Shown one piece after another: positions 22,494 to 35,973 of a stretch of 64,000 bases of DNA. The notes beneath the pieces were generated by a model. The model worked only from the letters and a program-made list of their open reading frames with translations, had not been told where the DNA came from and did not search any database. The DNA is from Moringa oleifera (taxonomy: Eukaryota > Streptophyta > Magnoliopsida > Brassicales > Moringaceae), in assembly GCA_021397835.1 (NCBI GenBank), contig JAJFZO010000658.1:1061501-1125500 (forward strand), given 5' to 3'. How positions within the stretch are numbered: position 1 is the first letter of the stretch; the number at the start of each line of letters is the position of its first letter. The position numbers and the translations under genes are program-made.

Positions 22494-25400
22494 ATGACTC
22501 GAAAAAAGACCAGTAAACGATCCAGCTCAAAGCCCCATCCTTCCATGGCGTACTCTCAATCTCCTCCCTTCAATTACCCAAAACTCTGTATACTGATCCC
22601 AATTCTTTTCATTTGCGGTGTTATACTTCCCTTGGTCGTTTCTTCGAACATGTGGAGCAAGTCCAGTCGCTCTGGTCACTTGCCGGGAATCTATACAGTG
22701 GAAGTACTCAACGAATTCCATCATGATCCCGGTGCCTTCACTCAGGTAATCTCATTCTCTAATTTTTTTTAAAGTTTTCTGCTATTATTCTTTGCTTGGG
22801 TGGCAATGCTATATTTTTTTATCCACAAAGTTACCAACCTAGTGATCTAATTGTCTAGATTTCTTTGGTGGTTGTTTTGTTTATCAAGAAAAAAGTTTAT
22901 TTGTTTATCTACTTGTTTACTATGGAGGATCTAAGGTGCTTGTGATGTTTGCAGGGTCTGCTTTATGCAGGAAATGATACCTTATTTGAGTCCACTGGTC
23001 TTAACAGGAAGGTGATATTGCCTTCTCTTAAAATGCATTAGATTTTTAAATGTGGGATCAACATATAATTGTTGTTTATGTATGTTAAAGCGGTTTTATC
23101 CAGACATGTTGCATTTTCTGCTTAAATTTCTTTCTTTCATGAATTAAATTGCTAACTTTGAAAATTTCCAGATTCTTTCCTAAAATGCATGTGCTAGATT
23201 TTAGTAATTGATTTGTTGAATTGTTTGCTTGATCTTGGATTGTCAATGTTCTTATTTAATAAGAGTGAGCTGCTCCTCTTTGGAAGCAGATGGCTCAGTT
23301 CAATTGGTCTCCGTTTCTTCCCAAAGTATTCAGCATCTCAGTGCTAGACTTGCATGTTGGTTCATTTTTCATTATTATTTTTAATGGTTCATTTAGTTAT
23401 GTGAAATTCATTTTTGACCTTTTAATTTTCTATTACTGTTTCAGTCTTCAGTTCGGCAAGTGGCTCTTAAAACTGGAAAGGTACAAATTGCTGGTGCTCA
23501 AATGATCTATTGATATGTTTTCAATATGCTTAGTTTTTCGTAGCATTATTTGAATGTACTTAAATTATGAGGGAGCCATTTCTGTTGATGTATGTACTGA
23601 GGATAAATCGTACTAGTTTGATATCAGCTACTCAGTATGCAGCTAAACAGGGCCAATCAACTCTTTTTATCAACTTTTAAAAAACCCTCAGAACTTTCAT
23701 TTGTTCTTAACTTTCAAACTTCTTGTGTTTGGTATTTATAGGTTGAGGTTCTTCAAAAGATGGATGATTCATACTTCGGGGAGGGTTTAACTCTTCTTGG
23801 TGAAAGGTTAGTGAGAAAAATATTTCAGGTGCTGTTTGGTTCTATTTTCGGTCACTAAATGAAGTGTCCAATTCGTTTTTACGAGAAAGAAATGCTGTTT
23901 TTAGTATACAATAATACACAAACTAACAACTTGAAATAATATTTGAGGTACTTCAGTCAAGTAATCAAATAAATAACAAACTGAAATAAATTTACAATAA
24001 CCTACAACACAGAGAACTATACTTTTGTTGGACTAAGGTTTGATTCAATCCCCAATTGGTGCTAGTAGGTTAATGGTAAATGTCCCCTTAGATACAACGA
24101 TCTCTACTTGTGAAAGTAGCACTTCAATTTACAAGAACAACGAACCAACTTATGGTTGTTATCATTAAAAACAAGCTTTTATTTTTCAATGAAGGAGGAA
24201 AAAAGAATGAATTGTTTTGGATGATTGAAATGTGTTATGAGGGAGGTTTTTTATAGGTGTCAAAAGGTGGCTTTGAAGGAGTGTATCTTTTGAAAGAGAT
24301 GCATCCAAAGGGAAAGTATGCAACTTTACTGGAAAGGTACCTTTCCATTCAAAAAGAAACCATATACCTTTCCATTCAAATTTTTTTTTTCGTTTAATTT
24401 AAAATATTCTTTTCCAACAAGAAATCCTTTTTGTTTGTCGAGGAAAAATGTTGCTTAAAGCGAAGAAAAGCAATAAAGTTCTCTTCAATGAGTAAATAGT
24501 TCTATTGGTATTTTGTTTGTGGTCCAGGGATGTCAAGTGCTTAAATCAACATGATCGTGGTCTTGGTGTCTCCTCATGTTATTGTAGTTGTTGCTGCTGT
24601 AACTTGTTAATATGAAAAGTTAGTACCTTCTTTATATTTATTGAAGCTTTTGCTTTGTTCACAACCAAGAAGCTCATTAATGAAACATGTCAAGGGTTGA
24701 CTCGATGGTCTCAATCTTGTTTCTGAAGAGTGATGACACTGATGGAAAGGAAAAGACTAACTAGAAAGATGGATGATAAACAATAATGAGTGGCAGTTTC
24801 GGGTGAAAGGAGTTTATAGATATGCATGCTTGCTTGCCTAATAAATTTTCATGAATGATAGTATAATGTTTCTTACACATGACTGTATTCTGCTCTTTCT
24901 GAAGGCTATTGTAATTTGAACAAGATTTGAGTTTCTACAAATTCCACTTCAAATAGCAGATTTGCAGGAACATATTTATTAATTTGTATGGTATTGATTT
25001 GATTTTTCCTTCTCTTGTTATGATTTGTAACCACTGTGAATACTTGAAGGTTAACAATACTAATACAGTAATTCTTATGTTCTTTTGTAGGCTGTTCCAA
25101 GTAACTTGGTTGACGAAAACTGGTTTCATATATGACCGTTATGATTTAAAAAAAGTTTGTGTTTCATCATTTTCCTCTCATATTCTATTTTTGCTACAGT
25201 TTTGAAGTTCTTATTCTTTATGCTTCATAAATATATATCAAGGGAACAACAGAAAAAGAAACATCTGATATGACATGTTCATTGTATAGATTATCCTGTG
25301 ATATTCAAATGCTTACCTTGATTTCTTCCATTTCTGGTTAAATGTAGAGTTAAGTACCATGCTCATGTTTGATTCTTGATCCTGCTTTACCATGAATTAT

Positions 25401-28236
25401 CTTGAGTAATCCTCTTCTAGTGACTAAATTCTGAAGTGCAACTCAACATTTGATTTTGAGACTTTGATGAAGCATAACTTCAGGAGATGTTACGATGGAT
25501 CATATGGTTCAATAGTTTGTTTTACTAGAGAATGTTTGAATAGCTTCATATTGTATCCTTTGATGTAAATTTTAATCAGTTGCGTACTCATATCAATATA
25601 GGGCCTTCTGTTCTGCTTTGAATTATAATAGATTTTTTATAAAGAAATTTTTATGATGCTTTGAAATAGTTGCAAGCATGCTTGGAAAAATGGATACTGA
25701 AACAGATTTATAATGTTACATTAAAGATCACTAGTGTCGTGCTCTTTCAGATTTGTATTTCCTTTTAGGTTATGCCTCCAGCTCATACCTGTTCTGATAT
25801 ATTCTATTCTGCTGCTAATTTGCTTTCTGCATTTAGTCTTTGTCTTCAATCTCAACTTCCTTGAGACAATGTAGCGTTTCACCCTACTATTTGTTTCTGT
25901 AGGGTTCCTCTGGTACTTATATGAGATGGGACTGCACTATCATTCAATGTTTATTTTGTGATAAATTGTGCATTTGTCCTTTTCTATATACTTTCTCTGC
26001 TCATGTTTCATATCCTTGTCCTTTTTCAGCGTGTTAGGCTGTTTTTGTTGTACATATGCTTGTTATCTGGCCTGAGGTGCATCCATTTCCAGGGTGCCCA
26101 AAGAAATTCTTGTCTAGATCTGTAGTAATTTATGCTTTTGTATACTCACTGCAGTTCAAGATGTTTACCCATCAGATGCAAGATGGTTGGGGACTAGCAA
26201 CTGATGGAAAAGTCTTATTTGGAAGTGATGGCACTTCAACACTATATCAAATTGACCCTCAAACATTGAAAGGTTTCTTTAGATTATAGAAGCCATTGTT
26301 AATTCATTTCTTTTCCCCCACATTTTGGATTTTCTTTCTTTTATCTTTTTGGATTTCATTCCTGAGATAATTCATGCTCCATTTTTGTCCAATTGATGAG
26401 TTTTTTTTTTTTTTGGTTGGTAATATCGATATTTTGTTCTTTTGTCTTCTTTCGATCACTGTTCCTTAATGGCATTACCATTAAAATTGTTTGGTGTTAT
26501 TTAATGCAGTGACAGAAAAACATATTGTGAAATACAATGGGCATGAAGTACATCAACTCAATGAACTGGAGTATATAGATGGTGAAGTTTGGGCAAATGT
26601 TTGGATGGTATTCCCTTTTATATTCATCTATGATTATGGGTTTCAAACTTCTGAAAGTCTCAAGTGAAGCATATTGTTACTATTGTGAAGATATTGGCTT
26701 CTAGTTTGTGGCAGGATGTTTATTTGTGATTGGGAAGGTTTCAATGAAACTAATACGTATAAGTCAATAGTTAAGGTGTAGTGTCTTTTAATTCTAATGA
26801 TGATGATCATGTGCACAATCATCCTGCAGCATTGTTATCAGTAGAGCTTTTCTCTTCTACAATTAAGTTTCATACTACGGAGCAACAAAACCAGTATTGT
26901 CCTATGGAGGCCCCTGATAGGATTAAATTCCAGCATCTCGGAAACTTGATGAAATTTGGATGTTCCTTCCATTTGAAGTTATAGTGTGACCTCTAGATCC
27001 TTGACTACATTATGGTTTCATTATTAAATATTTTTGAAGATCTTCATCAATGTGAACTTGTAGTATCATGCTGTGCTCAAACTTGTGAGCAATATTGTTT
27101 TTAGTGGGTTTTGCAATCCCTAGATGTGCACAATCCCTATTGCTTGGTATTATCTCATTAAGATGCAATTTCTGATTGAAAAGATTCTTCTTTGTTGAAT
27201 CTAATTACTTTCTAAAGTAATTATTCTTCCTCTGTAGACTGACTGCATCGCGAGAATCTCACATAAAGATGGTTCTGTGGTTGGATGGATACTGCTTCCA
27301 AACTTGAGGTTTTACTTTTCATTTGCTTTCCCTCTGATGAATTGACTTATGTATTGGATTTATTTATTATAGAGTTTAAGTAATTATACTTGTTTCTTGA
27401 CATTTTCTTGAAGTGATCCTGTTTTCTTGCTTCTATCATTTATAGGGAAGGATTGGTAAAAGCTGGGAATGATGTAAGTTCCTACGGTTTGACATGCTCT
27501 GCTGTTTGGAGAATAGATTGAATTTCTCTTAGTGCAGCTAGTGATGAGATATGGGCTCAGTATTTTTGCTTGTGAGATAAGAGCTGAAGAAAATGATTGC
27601 CCAAATGTTCTCCTAAGCATTTTAACTATATTTCCTGTGTTTCTTATTCATTATGAGGAACATATGGCTTATTTTGTTTGGTGCTTAATTAATGTCCTGT
27701 ATATTTTCTACATTTTAGGGTATCGATGTTTTAAATGGCATAGCGTGGGATAGTGAGAACAAACGCGTTTTTGGTAAGCTCCAAGTATCTTTTCTGCACT
27801 CATCATTGACATCAAGTTGCATGCATCCCAGTTTCTGCTTATTCGTTGCTTCTCAATTGTTCAAGTCTTACTTTGCACGTTACTACCTTCATCTGAGTAT
27901 CCTAAATTTTTTATTTTTCAATGCTGGTTTGTTCCTTAAGAAATATAGTTATTTTGTATTCTCATCACTCCCTTGTAGTACGTAAGTCTGATGACAAACA
28001 ATGTTGATTGCATAATTATGCATGTTTCAAGGAATAGCCTTCGATTTACTAATACTCTGTTATCTGGTATTTTCTGGAGCTTGTTGTTGGCTGCCCATCT
28101 ACTTATGTTACATCATAATCCTTCTGCAGTGACTGGAAAATTATGGCCAAAGCTTTATGAGATCAAGCTGCATCCAGTAAAGGGACAACTGAAAAATGGA
28201 GTCATCGAGCAGCTTTGCTTGAGATCAGACAAATAA
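22494..28236 (+). CDS. QCT: Glutaminyl-peptide cyclotransferase (plant-type QC)
   Basis: Eleven exons: 22494-22745, 22955-23011, 23445-23480, 23742-23806, 25091-25154, 26155-26272, 26510-26607, 27238-27308, 27446-27473, 27719-27773, 28130-28236; all phases close, 316 aa. Residues about 31-50 are a single membrane anchor/signal (LCILIPILFICGVILPLVVS). The rest is the plant/papaya-type five-bladed beta-propeller: VEVLNEFHHDPGAFTQGLLY, FESTGLNRKSSVRQV, DGWGLATDGKVLFGSDGTS, LNELEYIDGEVWANVW and GIDVLNGIAWDSENKRVFVT. It converts N-terminal glutamine of secreted peptides and proteins to pyroglutamate, in the ER/secretory path. The family is unrelated to mammalian zinc QCs. The Arabidopsis relative is At4g25720. 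Intron 4 is long (about 1.28 kb) and contains no gene. Confidence 0.95.
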
Positions 28237-29515
28237 CACCTGGGAATAGTGAATACATGTGTCGTTCAACAGCTGCAAAGCATCATATAGAATTTTGCTT
28301 TACAACTGAGATAGCAAAAACACATGAGCTAGAGAGCAACAGTTTCCCATTTCCCTGGGTCATTGCATCATAAAATTTTTGGATTGTACCATATAGCTGC
28401 ATTTGGAGGAATTTTTGGATAATAATTTTCTGTTTTTGCCTCTATAATGTTATTTTAGGTGGATATGATCTTTATCATGCTGTAACCTATAATCCCAGAG
28501 TTTGTAGTGCTTGAATTGTAATAGAGAAGAGTAGAATCTAGTTACTGTGTCAATTTTAAAGAAATTATCAGTAAAATCTTGAGGGCTTCACTTTGTTGAT
28601 AAGTATGTCTAGGTCCAGGTTTAAATTTCCTCACCTTTATTGGAGGTTCTTTTGTCACTAACTTCATGACCCAGTATCTTAATCAACCTATATCTTAGTT
28701 AGAAAAAGAAATTACCAGTTATTTCATTTCTTACCATTTTTTTGTTCTTACATATATATACACATTTATATGTATTTAAAACATGTATAAACTTACAAAG
28801 TTTATCCCAGTCTAGACATCCAAAAAGTGGTTGAGATATTTTGATTTGATGTCATTTTTTACTTGTAGTAATTTTATTTTTTATTTTTTTAAGAAAAAAA
28901 CTACGTAAGTACCAGAACACCTGATAAAATTAAATAAGTAGAATTTATGACCTTACATTTTAAAACTTTTTTATTCTTACCCAAAAAAAAAAAAATTGTT
29001 ATTTGGCTTCTGCTAACACAAACAAATTACTTTACATTACACAGGGTGATGGAACTGTCATGCTTTTCATAATTGATTTAATTCGCATCACACCAATTTA
29101 ATCATCCTAACTTCTGCAATCATGATAAGCTAAGTGGGAAGATGTACAATAGCTTGTTGGTTAATTTTAGAAGCAATTGCAAAAACAAAACGATGAGTTT
29201 TAGGTCCCCTGTAATTTTCTCTCTTCTTGACCGGCAAAAATCTACTGGTTCATGTAGTGTGAAACGTACACTGAGCATGTTCTCACCCCAGTCCCCAACA
29301 CCAGATTTTTCCGCCACTCCCGCTTGTTAGTTGATACGTCAAGACTCCATCAATGAGGACTCCTCGCTCAGTTCTATCTCTTCTGTTACCTTCTTCTGCA
29401 ACTGCTTCAAATCCATGAAACCAATCAACTAAGCCATTTTTACCATCTCACTGAAGCTGATCAAAACCTCAAGATTCATCTTTCTTTCTCTGTCCGTGTT
29501 GATTTTCTGGAAACT
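28237..29515. other. Intergenic: QC 3' UTR and RLK promoter
   Basis: About 1.3 kb. The first 350 bp is probably 3' UTR. The middle is AT-rich with homopolymer runs. No gene or RNA was recognised. Confidence 0.5.
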
Positions 29516-31506
29516 ATGTCATCAGACGTGTCGTCTGTGAAGAAAAAGCTCTTGAACCGTACCTCGTTTTTCGGAGTCCAATTATGGGTGTTGATCGTCG
29601 CCTCCACTGTGTTACTGCTTCTCGTCGTTCTCATACTCCTCTCTCTCTGCATTATCTCTTCTCGTCGCCGGAAATTCCACAAACCCAATACGTTTTGCTT
29701 ACCGACAAGCCACATAGCTCCTAAGAATTGCCAGAGCCCTTGTAGCACGCCATCCCTGGACAGAAGGCTCTTATCAAGTAACTTTTCGGAGATTGAGCTC
29801 AACATTGCCAAGCCAGACCTTCAGCTGATGATTTCCGACCAATGGACTTCTCGGGCAAATCTTGAACCGGCTGCTCGGTGCTTGCCTGTGTCGTCGGAGA
29901 TGTGGAAGGGCAACAGGTTTAGCTTGAGGGAGATGGAGGTTCTAACCAATGGTTTTTCCCACGAGAACGTGGTTGGAAGTGGCGACCATGGGGTTGTTTA
30001 TCGTGGCGTTTTGTTAGACAGCCAACGAATCGCTGTCAAAAGACTTCTCGACAACAGGTTTCCTGCTTCTTGGTCCCTTCTGTTGTTTTTCTATATATGA
30101 TTCCTATTCGATCATGAAAAAACCTTTTGCTGAGAAAAATCTCTGATTAGTTGCAAAGCTGAGGATTTAATAGCAGAAATGGAGGCAATTGGAAATGTCA
30201 GACACAAGAATCTAGTAAAGCTGCTTGGATACTGCATCGAAGGAGCTTACAGGTATCACTTTTCATGAACTTCCACAGCACCCAAGTTGCCTATTTATCA
30301 ATATATTCAAATCCTTATAAGACTTTCCTTTTGCCTAGGATGCTTGTATATGAATACGTAGATAATGGCAATCTGCACCAGTGGCTTCATGGATCTCTCG
30401 GACAGGCCAGGCCCCTTTCATGGACTACAAGGATGAACATTATCCAAGGAGTAGCAAAAGGGTAATTATAGAAGCTTTATTTGATCCTCAAGACTTGATT
30501 TTTCTTGATTAATTTCTGTTTGCTTTACAGACTAATAAGACTATGTACTCACTTTCTTCAGATTAGCCTACCTGCACGAGGACATCGAACAAAAGATTGT
30601 GCATCGACAAATTAAATCTACCAACATTCTGCTGGATCATCAATGGAACCCTAAAATCTCTGATGTAGGTCTCACCAAATTCCTCAGTAATGAGTGCAAT
30701 CATGCAGCAACTAGTTCCATGCTTATGTCCGGGTCGGCCCATTCATATCTTTAATATTGGTTAATCATTCTTGCTTATTCATGTTCGTGGCAATAACCAG
30801 CAATCATAGTCTTGAATCAATTTGATTTTCTCTAAAGGAAATGCTTGATTGACTGTTTTAAGTTGTGTGGATATCTCTAGTTATGGATCTGGAGAATATG
30901 CCTTAAATGGTGTTTTGAATGAGAAGAGCGATGTTTATAGCTTCGGAGTCCTAATAATGGAGATCGTTTCAGGAAGAACACCTGTAGATCACAGTCAGTC
31001 CGAGGTACACTTTTCTTTCTAGTATTGAAACATTGATGAGTATTTTCTTAATTAATCAGAAGGGCTTAATTTCTTTGATTAATTGCAGGTTTATTTGGTT
31101 AAGTGGTTAAAATCCATGGTTGCAAATCAGAGAATCACGCATGTCCTGGACTCTAAATTGCTTGACATTCCTGCTAAGAAGGAACTGAAACGAATCATTT
31201 TGATTGCTCTTCGTTGCGTTGATCCTGAAGTAGAACACAGGCCTAAAATGGGAAATGTGATTCGTATGCTGGAGCCTGGTGACTTGCTGCTTAATGATGT
31301 AAGAGCAAGAAGATCTTTCACAAGCTAATATATCACATTCCAGTTAGAAATAACACTAACTTCCAACCTTTTTTGTGCAGGAAAGTCAGATCATGAGAGA
31401 GCCTTCTCATCGCAATCAGGTGCAAGAAAATCAGCCTGTTAACAGCTCAAGGGTGCATGAATTGGAAGGCAATCGTAACAGCTACGAGAAAATGATACCC
31501 AAATGA
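29516..31506 (+). CDS. Membrane receptor-like kinase (At1g01540/At4g01330 type) with altered catalytic motifs, predicted pseudokinase
   Basis: Exons: 29516-30057, 30151-30252, 30339-30461, 30562-30732, 30881-31004, 31089-31298, 31381-31506; 465 aa. There is a very short extracellular N terminus, one membrane helix ([20 protein letters not shown], about residues 22-45), a juxtamembrane region and a kinase domain from about residue 138. The Gly-rich loop ([12 protein letters not shown]) and VAIK-type lysine (RIAVKRL) are intact. HRD is HRQ ([14 protein letters not shown]), so the catalytic base Asp is Gln. DFG is DVG ([10 protein letters not shown]). The APE region reads SGE ([10 protein letters not shown]) and the usual TTRVMGTFGYVAPEY activation segment is lost. 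The frame is uninterrupted and splicing is intact, so it looks expressed but catalytically impaired. Function is unknown; a scaffold or allosteric role is inference. Confidence 0.9.
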
Positions 31507-31740
31507 CTCTAATGGCTATCCAATTCGATACGATCAATCTTTTTTAATTTTTCTGTTTTTTATTTCTGATAGTTAAACAGCTTTCCTCTGTCAGATTTTG
31601 AAGAATTTTTCACGTTACGTAATTTTCAGTGATCAAAGCATAAGAGAATGAATAATAACTTAAAACACTTCATTATTCATTTACCTTGTAAGATTCAAGA
31701 TTTAATCCTGCATACCACTATCATACCTAAGAATGTGTCA

Positions 31741-33962
31741 TTAGATAGAACATTTCTGCAATGGAATTTCATCGATGCTCAGCTTATTGGAGGGGAATGG
31801 ACAATCCGCAGTCTCCTTCTCAGGCAACAGATCGCAGGGCTTAGGAGTCACATGGCTTGTAACCCCTGCAATGTCAGTGCAGTTCCATTGCAGCTTCTTG
31901 GGATCCTCAGCCAAGGTGATCTTCACATTGGAAATGCAAATCCCAGTGAAAGGATCTCCAGAAATTCCTTCAAGTCTTGCGGACATGGTCACATTCTCAG
32001 CTGTCATGTCTCTGTAGTTTATATTGGCAATTTCAGGAATTGCCTTGGGATCAAATCCAGGGTCAGGGTGTTGGTTGTAAGAGCCTGCCATCCAGAACAC
32101 GTACTTCATTGTCTTCATGGTCATTTTTCTCGCAAAAATGTCCTTGACATAGGCTCCTCTTCCAGGGGCAGTTTTGATCCTAATGCCTGATTCAGTGTTG
32201 AGTGCTGTTACATCTTCAATCCTGACATTTTTGATTCCTCCAGACATTTCACTGCCAAGAGCAATGGCTGCACTATCAGGGGATATACAGGTTAGTCTTC
32301 TGATAACCAGTTGCTGAGTTGGCATTCCAACTTGTATCCCATACTGATCCCATCCGCTTTTGACAGCAACACAATCATCCCCAGAAACCACAAAGCAGTC
32401 CTCGATTCGAACGTTTGTGCAAGAATCTGCAAAGCCAAACATATTCAGACAAAAATAATTCTTTTCTTATATAGTCAGGTTTTTGATTGGAAGCCAGAAA
32501 TCAGATAACACACTTGTAAGATTCCCTGTTTGAATAAGATCTTTTGAGAGAAACAAACCTGGATTAATGCCATCTGTATTAGGAGAATCAACAGGAGCAA
32601 GAACGGTAAGCTGCTGGATCAAAATGTTGCTGCAAGTACAAGTTCAGGTAAAACAGATCAAGACAAGTACTTTGTATTTTCATGTCTAAATATTTAGGCA
32701 TTTTATTTAAATACCTGCTGTATATAGGGTGCACGTTCCATGAAGGTGAATTGATCAATGTAATGTTAGAAATCTGAACGTGATCAGAGTACATGATCTC
32801 AATCAGATACGGCCTGGTGACATCCAATTCATTCTTACGGAACTTCTTCCACCAGGAAGCACCCTGCCCGTCGATTGTCCCATTGTTACCTAATAACACA
32901 ATTTAGAGAGGATTACTACAGGCTTCATTGAAAATATGTTAATGTCCAATTGTCTGAAATTTTTGCTGATCTGAATTTAAATTACCAGTGATTATCACAT
33001 CAGTGAGATTTGTGCCGAAAATGAGACTGCTAAACCTGCCACCAGGACCATCTCTTCCTCTCCCGTAAGACGGCAATGGAGCCACGCGAGGCCATTCAGA
33101 TTCATCCTGTTATAATACCCAAATGATCACCATCAACAAAGACACTACGAGTCAAGAAATTTGGAACAAAATTTTTGTTGTTTTCAGGTCAAAGAAGTTG
33201 CCGACCAAAGACTAAGTCACGCAATAAAAAAAAACTTTCATGTCAGAACATAAACTTCCCCATCCGATGAACAGCAAATAGCTCATGAGCTACCTGTGTG
33301 GTATCATATGCTTTGTATGAAGGTTGCTAGGGTAAAACAAAATATCATTTGACTACCTCGGATGCAAGAAGAACGGCGCCGTTTTGGATAAAAAGAGTGA
33401 AATGGCTGGTGAGATTAAAGCTTCCAGTCAGCCATTTCCCTGGTGGCACAATAAGCTGTGCTCCGCCATCTTCGGCATGCTGGCTGAGTTGATTGATGGC
33501 TTTTTCAAACACCTTTGTGTTAGACGTCTTCCCGTCAGGGACACCGCCGAAATCCGTCAAAACTGCGCTGTGCTTACGGCAACTCAAAGCAGAGTACTCG
33601 ATGCTGGCCGTCGCCGCCGATGCTTTGGCTGGTCGGCTTTCGGCTACTCTTAAACTGAATAGCCCCAAGACCAGTATTGCAAAAACTACCTCTGTAATCT
33701 GCCACAAATTAAACAAAAAAAAAAAAAGGTAATGCTATGCCAACTTTTTTATCATCACATAACTGCAAGAAGAAAAAGAAGACGAAAAGGATTGATTTTT
33801 CCCAGGAATACAACGGAAACAATGCATGGCATGACACTACAAAACCAGAGAACGCGGATGAGAACATCAATCACAACAATTAACTTGATCGGATTTTCTA
33901 GGAAAATTAAAAGGAGAGGGAAAAGTTACGTGGGATTTTGTGGGGCTGAGACAGAACGCCAT
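31741..33962 (-). CDS. GH28 polygalacturonase-like protein (pectinase fold)
   Basis: Exons (minus strand): 33962-33930, 33698-33357, 33106-32986, 32889-32715, 32629-32559, 32426-31741; 475 aa. The N terminus has a hydrophobic signal/anchor (VVFAILVLGLFSLRVAES). Mature part: LTDFGGVPDGKTSNT, the start of the parallel beta-helix; WWKKFRKNELDVTRPYLIE; then GH28 motifs NTDGINPDSC (catalytic Asp), VVSGDDCVAVKSG (Asp-Asp pair), ALGSEMSGG and GIRIKTAPGRG (RIK substrate-binding motif). The GHG histidine of classical polygalacturonases is absent (CISPDSAAIALGS), as I recall for this clade. It probably acts on homogalacturonan in the cell wall. It and the neighbouring SPIRAL1-like gene match adjacent Arabidopsis genes At4g23500 and At4g23496 (from memory). 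Confidence 0.93.
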
Positions 33963-35501
33963 TGTTGTGTTGAAGAACAATTTTGGGTTGGAGTGTTGGG
34001 GGAGGGGGGGCCAGATTATAAAGAAGGCGATGAATGTGAATTTACCATAAAATTCCCTTGAAATCCTCGTATTTGGGATGGAATTTAGACTTTCAACAAT
34101 GTGCCCTTAAGAAGGTAACTAAAACGATTAAGGCAGGCAAAATAACGTCACGTCATTCAAAGAAAGTACAGCGCAGTGTCGGTCCCACTTCAATGATGCG
34201 GTCTTTGTTTCGGGACCCATCACAGATGTTCGGTCATCTAAACCTCTGACGTGGCATTCATCAAGTGGTAAGTCAATAAAGGGCTGGAATTCCTGCACAA
34301 AGAATTTAGGGCCCATAATCTTGCGTGGGCTCTACTAACTGGGTTAATTGAGGAAGAAATTAGCATTAATCACGCAAATCTTTTCTTACCACATTTACGA
34401 CTAAATTGGAAATAAATCAAAATAAAGAAAAATCATAACTTATACATTTTTCTTTTTAAAACTTTTTTCAAGATTTTTTTCTAGTGATTTGATTGCCTGT
34501 ACTATATGATAGAGATGGTCACTAATTTGAGGATTTTTTTTATGAGGTCTAGGTCCAAAAAAATATTTTATAAAATATAAAATATAAATAATTGATTTTA
34601 TTGACTTGTCAAGTGTTATAATTTCAGCCCAATTTAAATCAGATTTTTTTTTTTTTTGGTGATGACAACATTTAACTGATCGGGATGCATATCTAATTTT
34701 TCATGTGTAGTGCATTACTTTATTGACTTGGAATCTCAAACATGAAGGCATGGCGCTCAACATGAGCGGAAACTTCGGATTCTGTTAATTTTTAACCCAT
34801 GACATCATGCTCCATGCTGATGTTGTTGCATAGTTTCAAAGATAGTTGGCCAAATCACATGATCTGCATCATCCATGTCCTTAATTTGAGCTGTGGAAGA
34901 AGGTGCAGAACCCAAAGGCATGGAAGCATGATATCTATAAAGGACATGGACTTTAATTTTTAAGTTATATGGGTTTCATGATCACGTCAAAATCTTTCAT
35001 TTATTTAATTTTTATTTTTTATTTTAAAAATATGTTGATACCCATGAGAAGATATATATGTTTTCATAATTTTATAAATAATAATTTTTATTGCTCTTTC
35101 TAATCCGTAACCCAAAACCATCCAACATTCAATTTAAAGATATTGTAGCCGAATTAGAGACATGGCAAAGATAAATTAAGTAGCATTATCCATAAGCTGA
35201 ATCTTTACTTTATATAGAGCTATAAAACCAAAGCACAGAAGTTATTTAAATTAATTAATAATACAATATGATTTGTTGCACATGATATTCATGCAGTTAA
35301 TTATTTTCTTGAAGCCCTTTGCACACACTGCTTGTAACCTTAAACACGGAGCTTCACATGTCATGAGTCCTCAGTCAAACTCATGCACACCATAATTCAG
35401 CAGATATATGGGAAGATCAGCCTGCAGGCTTCAGATGAGAAGAGAAGCCCTTATTCCTTATATCAACTGGAGATGTTTTTGCAGAAAAGAAGCAGATATG
35501 G
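33963..35501. other. Intergenic: polygalacturonase promoter and SPIRAL1-like 3' side
   Basis: About 1.5 kb. A TGACGTGGCA-type ACGT element lies at 34246-34255. AT-rich low-complexity DNA covers 34380-35100. No gene was recognised. Confidence 0.45.
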
Positions 35502-35973
35502 CTACTTTTTCTCTTCAGTTTTGTCTCCAAACAAGTAACCAAGAGATGAATCTCCACCTGGAACTGACCTTACTTTCGTTGTTGGCCGGCCCTGATAGAA
35601 CAACAAACCAACAAATTAATTATTCAGACAAGATATACTATCATTTCTAGTCTTACCCACGTACGTAGCTGTCCTCTTGTAATATAATTCCTACTCCCTC
35701 CCTCTCTCTCTCTCTCTCTGATCTGTATAAGTTATTAGGAGATCTGATGATACTCACAGTGATGAAGTTGCCTGAGTTTTGCCCTTGAGCTCTGTGATAG
35801 TTGTTCGAGACATTTGGCTTCTCTGTCGTGGGTTTCTTTGAGCTGCTATCGTCCTCCCATGGAGCTTTGACTGGTGTTTCGACGGCTGCAGGAGCTTCTC
35901 CTGGCTGCTCAGCTCCGCCGAACAAGTATCCAAGAGAGCTCTGGCCTCCACCGGCGCTTCCACCTCTACTCAT
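35502..35973 (-). CDS. SP1L: SPIRAL1-like microtubule-associated protein
   Basis: Two exons (minus strand): 35973-35758 and 35591-35502; 101 aa. It begins MSRGGSAGGGQSSLGYLFGG and ends GGDSSLGYLFGDKTEEKK. The paired SSLGYLFG motifs at both ends are the hallmark of the SPIRAL1 family. The middle is Pro/Ala/Ser-rich and disordered. SPR1/SP1L proteins bind cortical microtubules and control the direction of cell expansion. The length is closest to the short SP1L5 type (about 99 aa). The gene sits beside the polygalacturonase on the same strand, both transcribed away from the beta-carotene hydroxylase. Confidence 0.95.
35698..35719. repeat. (CT)n microsatellite in the SPIRAL1-like intron
   Basis: CT-dinucleotide run in the single intron of the SP1L gene. 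Confidence 0.85.
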
